Source: an uncultured Kordia sp. (lineage in GTDB: Bacteria; Bacteroidota; Bacteroidia; Flavobacteriales; Flavobacteriaceae). Taken from it: a stretch of 64,000 nucleotides of DNA. Location of the stretch: NCBI RefSeq assembly GCF_947496985.1, contig NZ_CANMEZ010000005.1, forward strand, positions 186,001-250,000. The letters are read 5' to 3'. Both the position numbers and the translations under genes were made by a program. Below are positions 25,025-33,626 of this stretch, one piece after another. Below the pieces are notes generated by a model. That model was not told the DNA's origin and did not search any database. It saw nothing but the letters and a program-made list of their open reading frames with translations. Positions within the stretch are counted from its first letter, which is position 1. Each line of letters opens with the position of its first letter.

Positions 25025-25855
25025 TTAACCTCTTCTTCGTCCTCTGTTATTTCTCATTTCTAGCATCTTTTCACGAATCGTTGTTTGATAATCTGTTTTG
25101 TTTATTTCCTTTCCTTTATCGGGTGCTTCAATTTTGATTTGCTCGCCCGAGTTAATTACAATTTTAGAACATAGCATTGTTGTGTTTCCTGCACTTACTT
25201 CTAAAATTAAACCTGGTAGTCCCCAATATTCCGCTGGTCCATGACTTACAGGAATTTGCGGAGAATACCATGCTTCAATAGTTGTCATCTTTACTTCTGG
25301 CGTTGTAGTAGTACCATCTGCATTCTTCTTTGGTGCTGCATTTCTAAGATCGGCCCATGAAAAGTTGTACCAAGTTAACTCACTACTAGGAATTGAAGCT
25401 GTAGCTTTAAAGCAAGTATATTGTCCTATTTGCTTTGTTTCTTTCCCCATTTTCCATTCAATAGCTTGTAATTTATCTTTCACTAAAAACTTCTTACCAT
25501 AAAACTCTTGACTTTGTACTAATGAGTTTTCTTTTACATTTTTATATTGATATCCTCTTGAAAAATTTGCTCCCCAAGAATCTGTTGCACCAGAAACGGC
25601 ATCTAACTTGTCTTCTTCTTTAAATACGGATGCTTCTTTGTTGAAACTTAATACGTATGTTTTTTCTAAACGATTCTTTAAACGTGCAGCAACATCTTTT
25701 TTTTGTGCTTCACTCAACCGAGCTCCCCAACTTCCTAATTCCATTTTAGATTTTGAATAGTAAAAAGCTTGTCCTTGAAATTCTTGCATACTAGGTTTAA
25801 ACGATAATAATAGGATAAAAGAAAGACAAGAGAGTTTTAGTAGAAGTGATTTCAT
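25025..25855 (-). CDS. GLPGLI family protein
   Basis: This is a 276-aa exported protein with the family-defining motif WGLPGLILEV near residue 215. It has a signal peptide (LLLKLSCLSFILLLSF), and the mature part is beta-rich with the usual features YTCFKATA and IEAWYSPQIPVSHGPAEYWGLPGLI. The C-terminus is very basic (EMRNNRGRRRG). GLPGLI proteins are periplasmic or surface proteins of unknown function that pair with TonB receptors, as here with the 902-aa receptor downstream in the same operon. Confidence 0.93.
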   Translation of the reverse strand: MKSLLLKLSCLSFILLLSFKPSMQEFQGQAFYYSKSKMELGSWGARLSEAQKKDVAARLKNRLEKTYVLSFNKEASVFKEEDKLDAVSGATDSWGANFSRGYQYKNVKENSLVQSQEFYGKKFLVKDKLQAIEWKMGKETKQIGQYTCFKATASIPSSELTWYNFSWADLRNAAPKKNADGTTTTPEVKMTTIEAWYSPQIPVSHGPAEYWGLPGLILEVSAGNTTMLCSKIVINSGEQIKIEAPDKGKEINKTDYQTTIREKMLEMRNNRGRRRG

Positions 25856-26236
25856 GATGATTGGTTATAGTTAATAATGTTTAACAAATTTAAGTAAAGA
25901 TTAAACAGTTTTCTTTGTTTTATAAAAATATTAACATGTAATTGTCTTATTTTCAATCAATCTAAATAGTGTTCGCTGTTACAAAGAAAATATGAATAGA
26001 AGCAAAAAACCGAATGGACTCATCACTTTCCATTCGGTTTTTTTAAAACTAGCTATACAAAAAACACTTGTTGCTTTTTCTTTTTTGCACAGCAAAGATT
26101 AGAAATATTATTTATGTATTTTTATTTATGTTTTATATGGTGACCATAAACAATATTTATGATTAGATGTAATTGTAAAGAATAACACTTTGTTAAAAAT
26201 GTTTTTTAAGTGTGTGATCTATAGTTTTATAGTAAC
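25856..26236. other. 381-bp gene-free region with a hairpin terminator (26006-26047)
   Basis: No gene is seen between the GLPGLI gene and the structured-RNA candidate. AACCGAATGGA pairs perfectly with TCCATTCGGTT, with A and T tracts on the two sides, a bidirectional terminator at 26006-26047. It is not next to any gene end, so it may insulate the GLPGLI operon from transcription entering from the right, or end a small transcript. Confidence 0.6.
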
Positions 26237-26362
26237 AAAAAACAATCTCCCGGTAGGGTAGATAGCTGTTAGCCTGTTTTAATATAGTAAATAAACAATA
26301 AAAATATCTATTGTTTTTTTCATAACAGGGATAAGGCTCTTTTCGAAGAGCTTTTTGTTTTT
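26237..26362 (+). ncRNA. Structured non-coding RNA candidate, possibly 6S-type
   Basis: On the plus strand several nested stems are visible: a closing stem AAAAACAA (26238-26245) with TTGTTTTT (26355-26362), a hairpin CCC-GGTA-GGG (26249-26258), a stem CCTGTT (26273-26278) with AACAGG (26324-26329), and inside it AACAATA (26294-26300) with TATTGTT (26309-26315). It ends in a perfect GCTCTT-TTCG-AAGAGC hairpin (26336-26351) followed by a T tract, i.e. a plus-strand terminator. There is no open reading frame and no plus-strand gene upstream to use that terminator. The roughly 125-nt length and rod-like nesting around an internal open region suggest a 6S-like RNA (the 6S-Flavo type is known in this group), but I am matching from memory. 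TAGTTTTA at 26222-26229 is a near -7 element. Confidence 0.55.
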
Positions 26363-26371
26363 ATATAGTTT

Positions 26372-26938
26372 CTATGGTTTTATACATGTAATTCTCCAAA
26401 AAGGGAATGCTACTTTTTCAGATGTGTCAACCCATTCACCAATCCATTTGTACCCTTTTTCAGAAATATTATAAAATGTTAGGCGTGAAAAACCATCCAT
26501 TCCGTTAGGTGCTTTTTGTGGTTTGTATAGAATGATTTTACCATCATCTGTTTTCTTTCCTTCCCAAGAAGATAATTTTGGAGTCGGTGTTGCAGAAGTA
26601 TAGTAATGTACATACCATTTAAGGCTGTCTTTTTGAAACTGTCGAATGCTTCCAGAATGTTTTCTATCTGCTTTTAAAGTTTCATCTTGTATGGCCATTC
26701 CATTCATAATGTACTTGAATTTCCAAGTCATTTTCACAGCTTTAGCCCAGGTGCCATCTTGATTTCTACTTTCCGATTCGCAGTTACATTCACCAATGAA
26801 AGGTTTGAAATCATCTAATTGTTCGGGAGCTTCTGGATTTTTACTTCCATACGGGTTTGTTTCAGAAGGTTCGTACTCGTTTTGAGCTGTAGCCAGCATC
26901 ACCATTCCTAAGAATAGGAATGTCGTAAGTTTTTTCAT
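26372..26938 (-). CDS. Secreted DUF1579/lipocalin-like protein, 188 aa
   Basis: A signal peptide (KKLTTFLFLGMVMLATAQ) leads a mature protein that looks like one small beta-barrel domain: LDDFKPFIGECNCESES, AVKMTWKFKYIMNGMAIQDETL, KWYVHYYTS, SSWEGKKTDDGKIILYK, FSRLTFYNISEKGYKWIGEWV. This resembles the DUF1579 or lipocalin-like pattern of a strand with W/F-x-x-G followed by an ILxG segment, but the match is only by eye. It has Cys residues at ECNCE and near the end (ITCIKP). Its function is unknown. It is 80 bp from the response-regulator gene and may be a separate unit. Confidence 0.65.
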   Translation of the reverse strand: MKKLTTFLFLGMVMLATAQNEYEPSETNPYGSKNPEAPEQLDDFKPFIGECNCESESRNQDGTWAKAVKMTWKFKYIMNGMAIQDETLKADRKHSGSIRQFQKDSLKWYVHYYTSATPTPKLSSWEGKKTDDGKIILYKPQKAPNGMDGFSRLTFYNISEKGYKWIGEWVDTSEKVAFPFWRITCIKP

Positions 26939-27017
26939 AATATTCGTTTTTTGATGTTCTTGAAGATAAGAAATTCTGAATAAATGAAAAAATAAAGGTA
27001 GCTGCGCGAAGTTGAAG

Positions 27018-27770
27018 CTACTTCCGATGAATACTACTCAAAATCTCCATCACTTCTACTTTTTTACGCACAGAAACAGGAACAGTACTTTTGTCTTTCA
27101 ACAATAAATAACCACCATCTGTTTTTATGAAAGCTTTGATAAATTGAAGATTCACTAAGTGACTTTGATGTACACGTAGGAACTGATAACTTTTCAACAT
27201 GTCTGAAAAGTATTTAAGTGTTTTGGTTACAAAAATCTTTTGTCCGTCTTGTAAATAGAAGATTGTATTGTTACTATCCGACTCACATCGAATGATTTCA
27301 TCCAAACTCACAATAATAATTTTGTCTAAGGTATGAAGAGATATTTTATTTGGCTTTTCATTCGGAGCAGCTAAGGTGTCTTTTAAAATGTCTAAACGTT
27401 CTTTATTCGGATGAATTTGACTTTTGGCTTTGTTGATGGCTAATGAAAGTTCCTCTTCTGCATATGGTTTTAATACATAATCAATAGCTGCAAACTTGAA
27501 TGCTCTAATAGCAAATTCATCACTTGCAGTAACAAAGATGATTTTAGAAGTTAAGTTTGGAAAAATTTCCAATACATCAAAACCAGAACCGTCACCTAAC
27601 ATAATGTCTAAGAATAAAATATCGGGTTGTTGTTTGCGCAATAATTTTGCAGTTTCTACAACACTTGAAGCTGTTCCAATAATATTTAATTCAGGATGTA
27701 AGCGTTCAATGTCGCTTTTTAGCATATTTAAAGCTGCAGGAATATCGTCAACAATTACAGTAGTAAGCAT
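27018..27770 (-). CDS. LytTR-family response regulator
   Basis: This is a 250-aa two-component response regulator. The N-terminal receiver domain has the acidic pair in IVDDIP, the phosphoacceptor Asp55 in ILFLDIMLGDGSG, and the T/K positions in IIFVTASDEFA and VLKPY. The C-terminal LytTR DNA-binding domain (about 140-245) shows KIIIVSLDEIIRCESDSNNTIFYL, FLRVHQSHLVNLQFIKAF and a final ...VPVSVRKKVEVMEIL. The sensor kinase gene upstream on the same strand, 97 bp away, is its cognate partner. Targets are not evident. Confidence 0.95.
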   Translation of the reverse strand: MLTTVIVDDIPAALNMLKSDIERLHPELNIIGTASSVVETAKLLRKQQPDILFLDIMLGDGSGFDVLEIFPNLTSKIIFVTASDEFAIRAFKFAAIDYVLKPYAEEELSLAINKAKSQIHPNKERLDILKDTLAAPNEKPNKISLHTLDKIIIVSLDEIIRCESDSNNTIFYLQDGQKIFVTKTLKYFSDMLKSYQFLRVHQSHLVNLQFIKAFIKTDGGYLLLKDKSTVPVSVRKKVEVMEILSSIHRK

Positions 27771-27867
27771 GTGTTTTAGTATTGAGTTATTTATGTTGAA
27801 ATTAATTATTAAGAGTCTAAAAGCGAAGCGGTCTAACTTCTAATAGCGACAGCGATCTTTCATCTAA

Positions 27868-30800
27868 TTAATAATCTGTTTCCAGTGGAATTTTAAATGA
27901 AATTTTTGTTCCAGCTAAGGTAGCATCTTTTTCAGAAACATCTTCAATTTTTAGTGTGTTACGTCCTGCTAAGGATTCTATACGTTCTTTGGTTACTTGT
28001 AATGCCATTGATTGATGATCTGTGTTTGTTTTGTTTTGTTGAGATTGATAAATGCCAATTCCATTATCTGTAATTGTAGCATAAAGGAAATCATTGTCCG
28101 TCTTGAAATGAATTTTCAATTCTCCAGATCGTTGCAATGGCATAATTCCATGTCGGATTGCATTTTCTACAAAAGGTTGAATCAACATTGGGGGAATTAA
28201 TACTTCTTCAGGATCTAAATCTGAAGTTAAATCAATTTCATATGAAAAATCTTTGCTCGCCATTAAGCGTTCTACTTCTACATAGTTTTTTAAGGTTTTG
28301 ATTTCTTGCGCAAGCGAAATGGAATCTTTTCTCGAATTTGTTAAGGTTTCACGTAATAAAACAGCAAACGTATTGATAGTTTTGTCCATCTTCGTAATAT
28401 CATTTCGACTCATTCCTTTGATTCCATTCAATACATTGAAAATAAAATGCGGATTCATTTGTAAACGCAATGCTTTTTGTTCTAACGAAAGCATATGATT
28501 TTCTAGTTGTAAACGTTCGCGAATCGCACGGTTTTTTGCTTTTACACGTCTGATATAACTATATACAATATATATAATGATGAGTCCGAGAATTGTCCAA
28601 ACCGTGTTTTTAAACCATGTTTTTTTGTATAGTGGTTGAATGACATAAAACTTGAACTTAATGGAGTCACTTTCCAACCAGTCTTTATTACGTGATTGTG
28701 CCATAAAATTATGATCTCCGTAATCTAAACCGCCAAAAGTAATTTTACTTTCTTTTGTCCATGAACTCCAGTCTTCATCATCAAATTTGTAACGATATAC
28801 AATAGATTCAGGATTGTCTAAATCAATTGAACGAAACTGGAATTTCATATTATTTTGATCTTCAGAAAGCTGTAATGTTTTATCTGCATTTGTCCAATTG
28901 TGTAAATCAATTGAATCTAAATTTTTACCAGCTACTTCAATACTTTCAAAGTGTATTTGCGGTTTTGAGAGTTGTTGTTCAGAAGTAGAAGGTTGATATC
29001 TTGTAAGTCCGTCAATCGTTCCAAACCAAATATTCCCTTCAGTATCTTTTGTGGTAGCGTTATGACAGGTTTCTATACCTAAAAAACCATCATTTTTTCC
29101 ATAGTGAATTACATTGGTGATTTCGTTTTTCTTATTTAATGTAATTTGATCTACACCACCTTCACTTCCTGCCCAAAGTGTTCCATTATCATCAAAAATT
29201 AATTGATAAATATTACTTGAGTATAATTTTTTCTCCCCTTGTAATTGCTTGAATTTTAAATCAGAAGACAACTCAGAATACCAAATTCCTTTTCCAAATG
29301 TACCAATGTACATATCATAATTATGAAAACGAATTGTTCCAATGGCTACTTGGTTTCCAGTAATTTTTTTAGGTTCAATATGTGTGACTTTATCTTTTTT
29401 GATGTAACCTAAATGCCCTTTACTTGTAGCATACCAAATTCGACCAGTTTCATCGCGTGCTAAATCACGAATTGATAAGTCTTTGATACCTTCTTGTACG
29501 CCAAATGTTTTTAGATTGTATAGTTTTTTTGTGTCGTAATCGTACTGAAAACGTGCAATTCCGTCTGCATAGGTAGCAATCCAAACTTGCGAGCCAAATA
29601 TTTTTATGTTACTAACCCAATTAGAAGGCAAACCATCTTCCGTGGTAATACTTGCTGTGTAAATGTCTTCAATTTTTTGAGTTTCATAGGTGATTTCATC
29701 TACGAACGTGCTATCATATACAATAGAATCACGGATCTTCTTTTGATAGATATAAATTCCTTTTCCTTCACTTCCTGCCCAAATGCGTCCTTCTTTATCG
29801 TTGGTTAAAGTTTTTACTTTTTCATCTAAATATTCGCTAGTCACAGTTTCACGATGAATTCCTGTAGAATCAATTGTCATTAAACCAGATTCAGATGTAG
29901 AAAACCACAATGTTTTATTGTGGTTATGAACGGCGTAAATTCTATTGGCCGTTAAGCCATTATCTTTTGTGTAATGTTTAAAGTTATTTTTTTCAAATTT
30001 AAATAATCCGCCACCTGATGAACCAATCCAAATGTTATTTTGTCTGTCTTTGAATACTTTACGAATGTTGTAGACTGTTAATCCATTTCGTTTGGTAATT
30101 GATTTTTCGGGTAAATTATCAAGTAAATTGATTCGCTTGATTCCTGTGTTTGTAGTATTGATCCACAATTCAGCATCATTAATGATATTAATACTATTAA
30201 TTTTTCTTGTTTCTGCAACAATTTGAAACCCTTTTTGATTTGGTGTAAAAGCAAAAATTCCATCTGTAAAACTTGCCGCAATTATTTTCTGTTTGAATTG
30301 TGCTAAAGATTTAAAATCACCATCTAAAATTTTTGTAAACGTTGCCGAGTTTTCCAAACGATCGGTTTTCCACAAACCTCTTTGTGAAGCAATCCAGAAT
30401 GAAGTTCCATCAAAAAGAATATCATTTATTTGTGATGCATTTATAATAGCATTACAATTCAACGGTTTTGTGCCTTCATCAGATTTATAATAATGAATAC
30501 CTTTTTCAGTTGCTAAATAGGTGTTGCTGTTTGTGATTTCAATATCTAATACCTTTGGCGTTTTATATTTTTTAAATTCATTTTTTATACGAACCGAAAG
30601 TCCTTGTTGTGTTCCAATCAATAAAGTGTCGTTTGAAAAACGCAATGCATGAATGTAATTAGAACCAAGTCCTTTTTTTTCATTCCAAATTGTAAATGAA
30701 AGTCCGTCAAAACGTGCAATTCCACCACCTTGCGTTCCAACCCATAAATAGCCTAAATCATCTTGAACAATGGCGTTTACTTGTGATTGTGGCAATCCAT

Positions 30801-30903
30801 CTTTTAATGTATATGCGCGTAATTGATTTTCTTGCGCCATTGAAAACCATGTTCCAATAAACAAAAACGTTAATAAAAGATATGTTTGGTAAACTATTTT
30901 CAT
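27868..30903 (-). CDS. Two-component sensor kinase with ligand_beta propeller (Reg_prop) and LytS-type kinase
   Basis: This is a 1011-aa membrane sensor. A signal sequence is followed by a periplasmic seven-bladed-like propeller pair made of Reg_prop repeats (DDLGYLWVGTQGGGIARFDG, DRQNNIWIGSSGGGLFKFE, DNGTLWAGSEGGVDQI, TEGNIWFGTIDGLTRY). Then come a Y_Y_Y immunoglobulin-like domain (MKFQFRSIDLDNPESIVYRYKF..., about 690-755), one membrane helix (about 762-784), and a His_kinase/LytS-type module with MNPHFIFNVLNGI (His819) and an ATPase part (IPPMLIQPFVENAIRHGI, ITDNGIGI). It pairs with the downstream LytTR regulator. The 1-bp gap to the upstream SH3 gene indicates one operon. Confidence 0.95.
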   Translation of the reverse strand: MKIVYQTYLLLTFLFIGTWFSMAQENQLRAYTLKDGLPQSQVNAIVQDDLGYLWVGTQGGGIARFDGLSFTIWNEKKGLGSNYIHALRFSNDTLLIGTQQGLSVRIKNEFKKYKTPKVLDIEITNSNTYLATEKGIHYYKSDEGTKPLNCNAIINASQINDILFDGTSFWIASQRGLWKTDRLENSATFTKILDGDFKSLAQFKQKIIAASFTDGIFAFTPNQKGFQIVAETRKINSINIINDAELWINTTNTGIKRINLLDNLPEKSITKRNGLTVYNIRKVFKDRQNNIWIGSSGGGLFKFEKNNFKHYTKDNGLTANRIYAVHNHNKTLWFSTSESGLMTIDSTGIHRETVTSEYLDEKVKTLTNDKEGRIWAGSEGKGIYIYQKKIRDSIVYDSTFVDEITYETQKIEDIYTASITTEDGLPSNWVSNIKIFGSQVWIATYADGIARFQYDYDTKKLYNLKTFGVQEGIKDLSIRDLARDETGRIWYATSKGHLGYIKKDKVTHIEPKKITGNQVAIGTIRFHNYDMYIGTFGKGIWYSELSSDLKFKQLQGEKKLYSSNIYQLIFDDNGTLWAGSEGGVDQITLNKKNEITNVIHYGKNDGFLGIETCHNATTKDTEGNIWFGTIDGLTRYQPSTSEQQLSKPQIHFESIEVAGKNLDSIDLHNWTNADKTLQLSEDQNNMKFQFRSIDLDNPESIVYRYKFDDEDWSSWTKESKITFGGLDYGDHNFMAQSRNKDWLESDSIKFKFYVIQPLYKKTWFKNTVWTILGLIIIYIVYSYIRRVKAKNRAIRERLQLENHMLSLEQKALRLQMNPHFIFNVLNGIKGMSRNDITKMDKTINTFAVLLRETLTNSRKDSISLAQEIKTLKNYVEVERLMASKDFSYEIDLTSDLDPEEVLIPPMLIQPFVENAIRHGIMPLQRSGELKIHFKTDNDFLYATITDNGIGIYQSQQNKTNTDHQSMALQVTKERIESLAGRNTLKIEDVSEKDATLAGTKISFKIPLETDY

Positions 30904-30904
30904 G

Positions 30905-31747
30905 TTAATTTGGAGTCGCTCGTTTTTTGAATTCTTTTGAAAATTCTGGGACTAGCTTTTGACCATTCCATTCGAATATGCGTTTCATTGTTTTAGACTC
31001 GAACCAACCTTTTTCGTCATCAATAAGTTCGCCTTCTTCTTTGGTAAATAATACAATTGGCTGTCCGTTATCTTCATCTGTCGTATATGTAAATTTTTCA
31101 GATAGCGCATACACACCACCATCGCCAATTTTAGATAAATCAGCCACTTTGATCAATTTATAATTATCTTTCAAAAATAATACCGTATATCCACTTTCGG
31201 CTCCACAAGAATCACCAAAATAGTTTATTTCTAAAATTTGAATTACATTTTGCAAGTCGTGCGAAGGAGAAAAGCTAATGCCGATATTTTCGTCCATTAG
31301 TTTTATTATGGTTTCTGTATATTTTTTTGTGTTGAATACAGTTCTGATATGTAATACACCTTGTTCTTCATTTAGAAATTTTCGAAAATAGAAATGTTGG
31401 TTTCCATTTTTTTTGTGAGCATTCGCGATAAATTGTCCTGCAATAAATCCTTTTTTACCATTATGAACAACTTCATACCAAGCCGTTTTAGCAGTTGAAG
31501 TTTCTAGAATTTGATCTGTTTTTTTTAAAACTTTTACAAAATCTCCAATATGTAGTATCGTTACAACTTCAGATGTGGTATTTGGTTCGGATCTTAGTTT
31601 TACATTATTTCCATACAATGCATAGGTTTTTTGAATAGTGAAATTATGATAGATATATAAGGAAACATTTTCTTTTTGTGCATAGCTGTTTGTGAAACAC
31701 ATGAAGAAAAGAAGTAAAATAAATGTTTTGGGTTTTAATGTATGCAT
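30905..31747 (-). CDS. SH3-domain secreted protein, 280 aa
   Basis: A signal peptide (KTFILLLFFMCFTNSYAQ) is followed by a bacterial SH3_3-type domain at about residues 38-105 (NNVKLRSEPNTTSEVVTILHIGDFVKVLKKTDQ...AWYEVVHNGKKGFIAGQFI), which usually binds cell-wall or other surface ligands. The remaining 170 residues are beta-rich and not recognised (KWYTETIIKLMDENIGISFSP..., GGVYALSEKF). It ends 1 bp before the sensor-kinase gene on the same strand, so it is probably co-transcribed and could help the sensor see a signal; that role is inferred. Confidence 0.82.
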   Translation of the reverse strand: MHTLKPKTFILLLFFMCFTNSYAQKENVSLYIYHNFTIQKTYALYGNNVKLRSEPNTTSEVVTILHIGDFVKVLKKTDQILETSTAKTAWYEVVHNGKKGFIAGQFIANAHKKNGNQHFYFRKFLNEEQGVLHIRTVFNTKKYTETIIKLMDENIGISFSPSHDLQNVIQILEINYFGDSCGAESGYTVLFLKDNYKLIKVADLSKIGDGGVYALSEKFTYTTDEDNGQPIVLFTKEEGELIDDEKGWFESKTMKRIFEWNGQKLVPEFSKEFKKRATPN

Positions 31748-31790
31748 AACACAAATATAGGGTAAAATTGATAGGTTTCTAAAGAGAGAA

Positions 31791-31830
31791 CAGTCGAGAA
31801 TACTTATTCCGTAACTAAGTATCTCGACTG
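31791..31830. repeat. Inverted repeat CAGTCGAGA...TCTCGACTG
   Basis: CAGTCGAGA-ATACTTA and TAAGTAT-CTCGACTG are inverted around a 9-bp loop, with one bulged base. No T tract follows on either strand, so it looks more like a dispersed palindrome of the TCTCGACTG type than a terminator. Confidence 0.6.
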
Positions 31831-31919
31831 CATTTGGAGAGATTAAAAGATAATAATGGTTAAAGGATTGAAAGAAGATCCTATTTATTAAATCTTAAAA
31901 TTGATACATTACTATATTA

Positions 31920-32969
31920 TTATAATTGCGTGTAGTAACGTTGATTGTCAAATTCTGTACGAACGTATGATAATGGATTGTTATGTTGCATCATTGGTTT
32001 CATTACACAAACTGCTGTTGTTTTTCCTTTAAAAATTACTTTTTGACCAACTTTTACAGCTTTCCATCTGAATTTTTCTAATGGTATTCCTGTGTCTTTT
32101 ATTTTTTGACTGTACACTTCGTTGTCGTCAATCCAATCCATAATTTCGTTAGCGTCTGCCAATGAAGGTACATCTTCATCATCTGAGAATTGTACTTCCC
32201 AACGAATTGGAATATTGAATTTGTAAGCAAATGGCTTTCCAGGCTCTTTTTCTTCTTTTGTTCTAATTGCGTCTAACCAGTGAATATCTTCATAAGGATA
32301 TGTACGCATGAATTGTTTTGATAAATCTACATTTCCAGGTGATTGTGCTGTTGGATAGTATCCATAAAACGCTTTTGCTAAGAAATGTTTTTGAAATTGT
32401 CCGTTGAATACTGTTGCATGCGGCGTAGCAAATACTTTTGGCTGATAGTTAGCCGTAAATGTTTGTTTTAGTATTTGTAATAATGCTTTGTTTTTTCCTA
32501 ATTCAGACGTGTGAAATACAAGTTTGCTATTTTCTGCTAATACATTTTCAAGTTTAGGAAGTGTACTTTCTTTTAAACAGTTTACTAATGATTCTTGCGA
32601 TAAAGGCGCGCCATGAATAGTAGTTTCTAATGAAAGTCCTTTTTTAGAGTTTCCTTTGTTTACAATATGAATTTCATTGTAATCTTGATTGTTGTGATTT
32701 TTATTTAACCAAGCAATGATTTCTTGAAGTGAAAATGCATCGTCAACAATGGTGTAATTTTGTGCTTCAAAATGCTTTTTAGCATCTTTATAATAGGTTT
32801 GCGATCCTTTATCGTATCCAGCAATAAACACAACTGCTTGTTGTTTTGCTACAGTTTCGCTTGCTTCTATTGAAGCCATATCGTTAGAGTCTTCTTTTGG
32901 GGAGCATGCAAATACGAGCGCTAATACAAGTCCCATGAATGTTGCCATTTTTATTGCTTTTGTTTTCAT
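31920..32969 (-). CDS. Lipoprotein of unknown function, 349 aa
   Basis: This is a probable lipoprotein. The signal (MATFMGLVLALVFACS) ends with a lipobox Cys. The mature part begins with AVVFIAGYDKGSQTYYKDAKKHFEAQNY and NEIHIVNKGN, alternating strands and helices that look like a Rossmann-type or caspase-like alpha/beta fold, but I could not identify catalytic residues. The C-terminal 150 residues are rich in aromatic and Pro residues (FNIPIRWEVQFSDDEDVP, KVGQKVIFKGKTTAVCVMKPMMQHNNPLSY). The longer open frame upstream reads as non-coding and overlaps the structured 33045-33176 element, so I chose the start at MKTKAIKMATFMG. Neighbours on the same strand are a small ORF and the structured element in its 5' region. 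Confidence 0.75.
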   Translation of the reverse strand: MKTKAIKMATFMGLVLALVFACSPKEDSNDMASIEASETVAKQQAVVFIAGYDKGSQTYYKDAKKHFEAQNYTIVDDAFSLQEIIAWLNKNHNNQDYNEIHIVNKGNSKKGLSLETTIHGAPLSQESLVNCLKESTLPKLENVLAENSKLVFHTSELGKNKALLQILKQTFTANYQPKVFATPHATVFNGQFQKHFLAKAFYGYYPTAQSPGNVDLSKQFMRTYPYEDIHWLDAIRTKEEKEPGKPFAYKFNIPIRWEVQFSDDEDVPSLADANEIMDWIDDNEVYSQKIKDTGIPLEKFRWKAVKVGQKVIFKGKTTAVCVMKPMMQHNNPLSYVRTEFDNQRYYTQL

Positions 32970-33044
32970 AGTGTTGTGATTTATTAAATTATACGTTGTT
33001 TTTTGTGTTGTTGTTATGATTATATTTTTTGTTGATTTAGTGTG

Positions 33045-33176
33045 AAAATCAGCTTGAATAATAGCAATCTGCTTTCGGATTGAAACTACTATCAGTATTG
33101 CATTTTGAAAACCCACTCTTCAATACATTTTGATAGTAACTTTTGACAGCCATCAAAAGCTATTCAAGCTGATTTT
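33045..33176 (-). other. 132-nt element folding as a four-way junction
   Basis: A perfect 16-bp terminal inverted repeat (AAAATCAGCTTGAATA at 33045-33060; TATTCAAGCTGATTTT at 33161-33176) encloses three contiguous hairpins: CAATC...GATTG (33065-33082), TACTATCAGTATTG...CAATAC-bulge-TGATAGTA (33087-33138) and CTTTTGA...TCAAAAG (33140-33159). It lies between the stop of the 33197 ORF and the start of the 32969 lipoprotein gene, on whose strand it would be part of the 5' leader. It could be an RNA control element, a non-coding RNA or a palindromic non-autonomous mobile element. The structure is read directly; the function is unknown. Confidence 0.6.
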
Positions 33177-33196
33177 ACCCAACTAACCAACCTAAC

Positions 33197-33412
33197 TTAT
33201 CTTTTTAATGTGATAGATGCTTCTTGTTTTAGCGGCAATGCAATGTGTTGTAATCGCATTCGTTTTGCTAATGTTGGACTCGAAATCCATTTACCTTCTT
33301 GAAATAAAGCAACCGTGTTTACTTTTCCTTCATTATCAAATTGCATTTTGATTTGCGAATAGATATTCAAATATTTTTGAATCATTTTTGTTGTTGTTAC
33401 ATCGTACCACAT
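33197..33412 (-). CDS. Small ORF of unknown function, 71 aa
   Basis: This codes for MWYDVTTTKMIQKYLNIYSQ and then a charged, basic stretch that includes FDNEGKVNTVALFQEGKWI. The middle reads like a beta-hairpin of the kind found in larger proteins, so this could be a small protein or the tail of a decayed gene. There is no signal peptide and no upstream in-frame extension. It sits between the structured element and the cupin operon terminator. The gene is plausible but not proven. Confidence 0.35.
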   Translation of the reverse strand: MWYDVTTTKMIQKYLNIYSQIKMQFDNEGKVNTVALFQEGKWISSPTLAKRMRLQHIALPLKQEASITLKR

Positions 33413-33561
33413 TTGATCTTTCTTTTTAAAATTTGTAATTTTTATGTGTGATTAAGATGACTTTGTTTCTTAATTACATTTCAAATGTAGTGGCAACTTC
33501 ACGGTTTTTCGGAGTGGTTTTAGAATTCGTTGACGTTAAACTAGAATTCGTTTTAAAACAT

Positions 33562-33603
33562 AAAAAAAGCAGTAATGATTTTAAGTTTCATTACTGCTTT
33601 TGT
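33562..33603 (-). terminator. Rho-independent terminator of the cupin gene
   Basis: AGCAGTAATGA pairs perfectly with TCATTACTGCT around an 8-base loop. On the minus strand a run of T follows. It lies just past the stop of the 33627-33998 gene. Confidence 0.88.
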
Positions 33604-33626
33604 AGTATTATATAATTGTAAGTTTT

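Noticed and set aside
26006-26047. Hairpin as terminator of the 26372-26938 gene
   Set aside because: It is over 300 bp past that stop and beyond the structured-RNA candidate, so a direct link is unlikely; I left it as an orphan bidirectional hairpin.
33045-33176. Integron attC site
   Set aside because: The fold is attC-like in size, but the conserved RYYYAAC/GTTRRRY core sites are not at the element ends and no integrase or cassette array is present.
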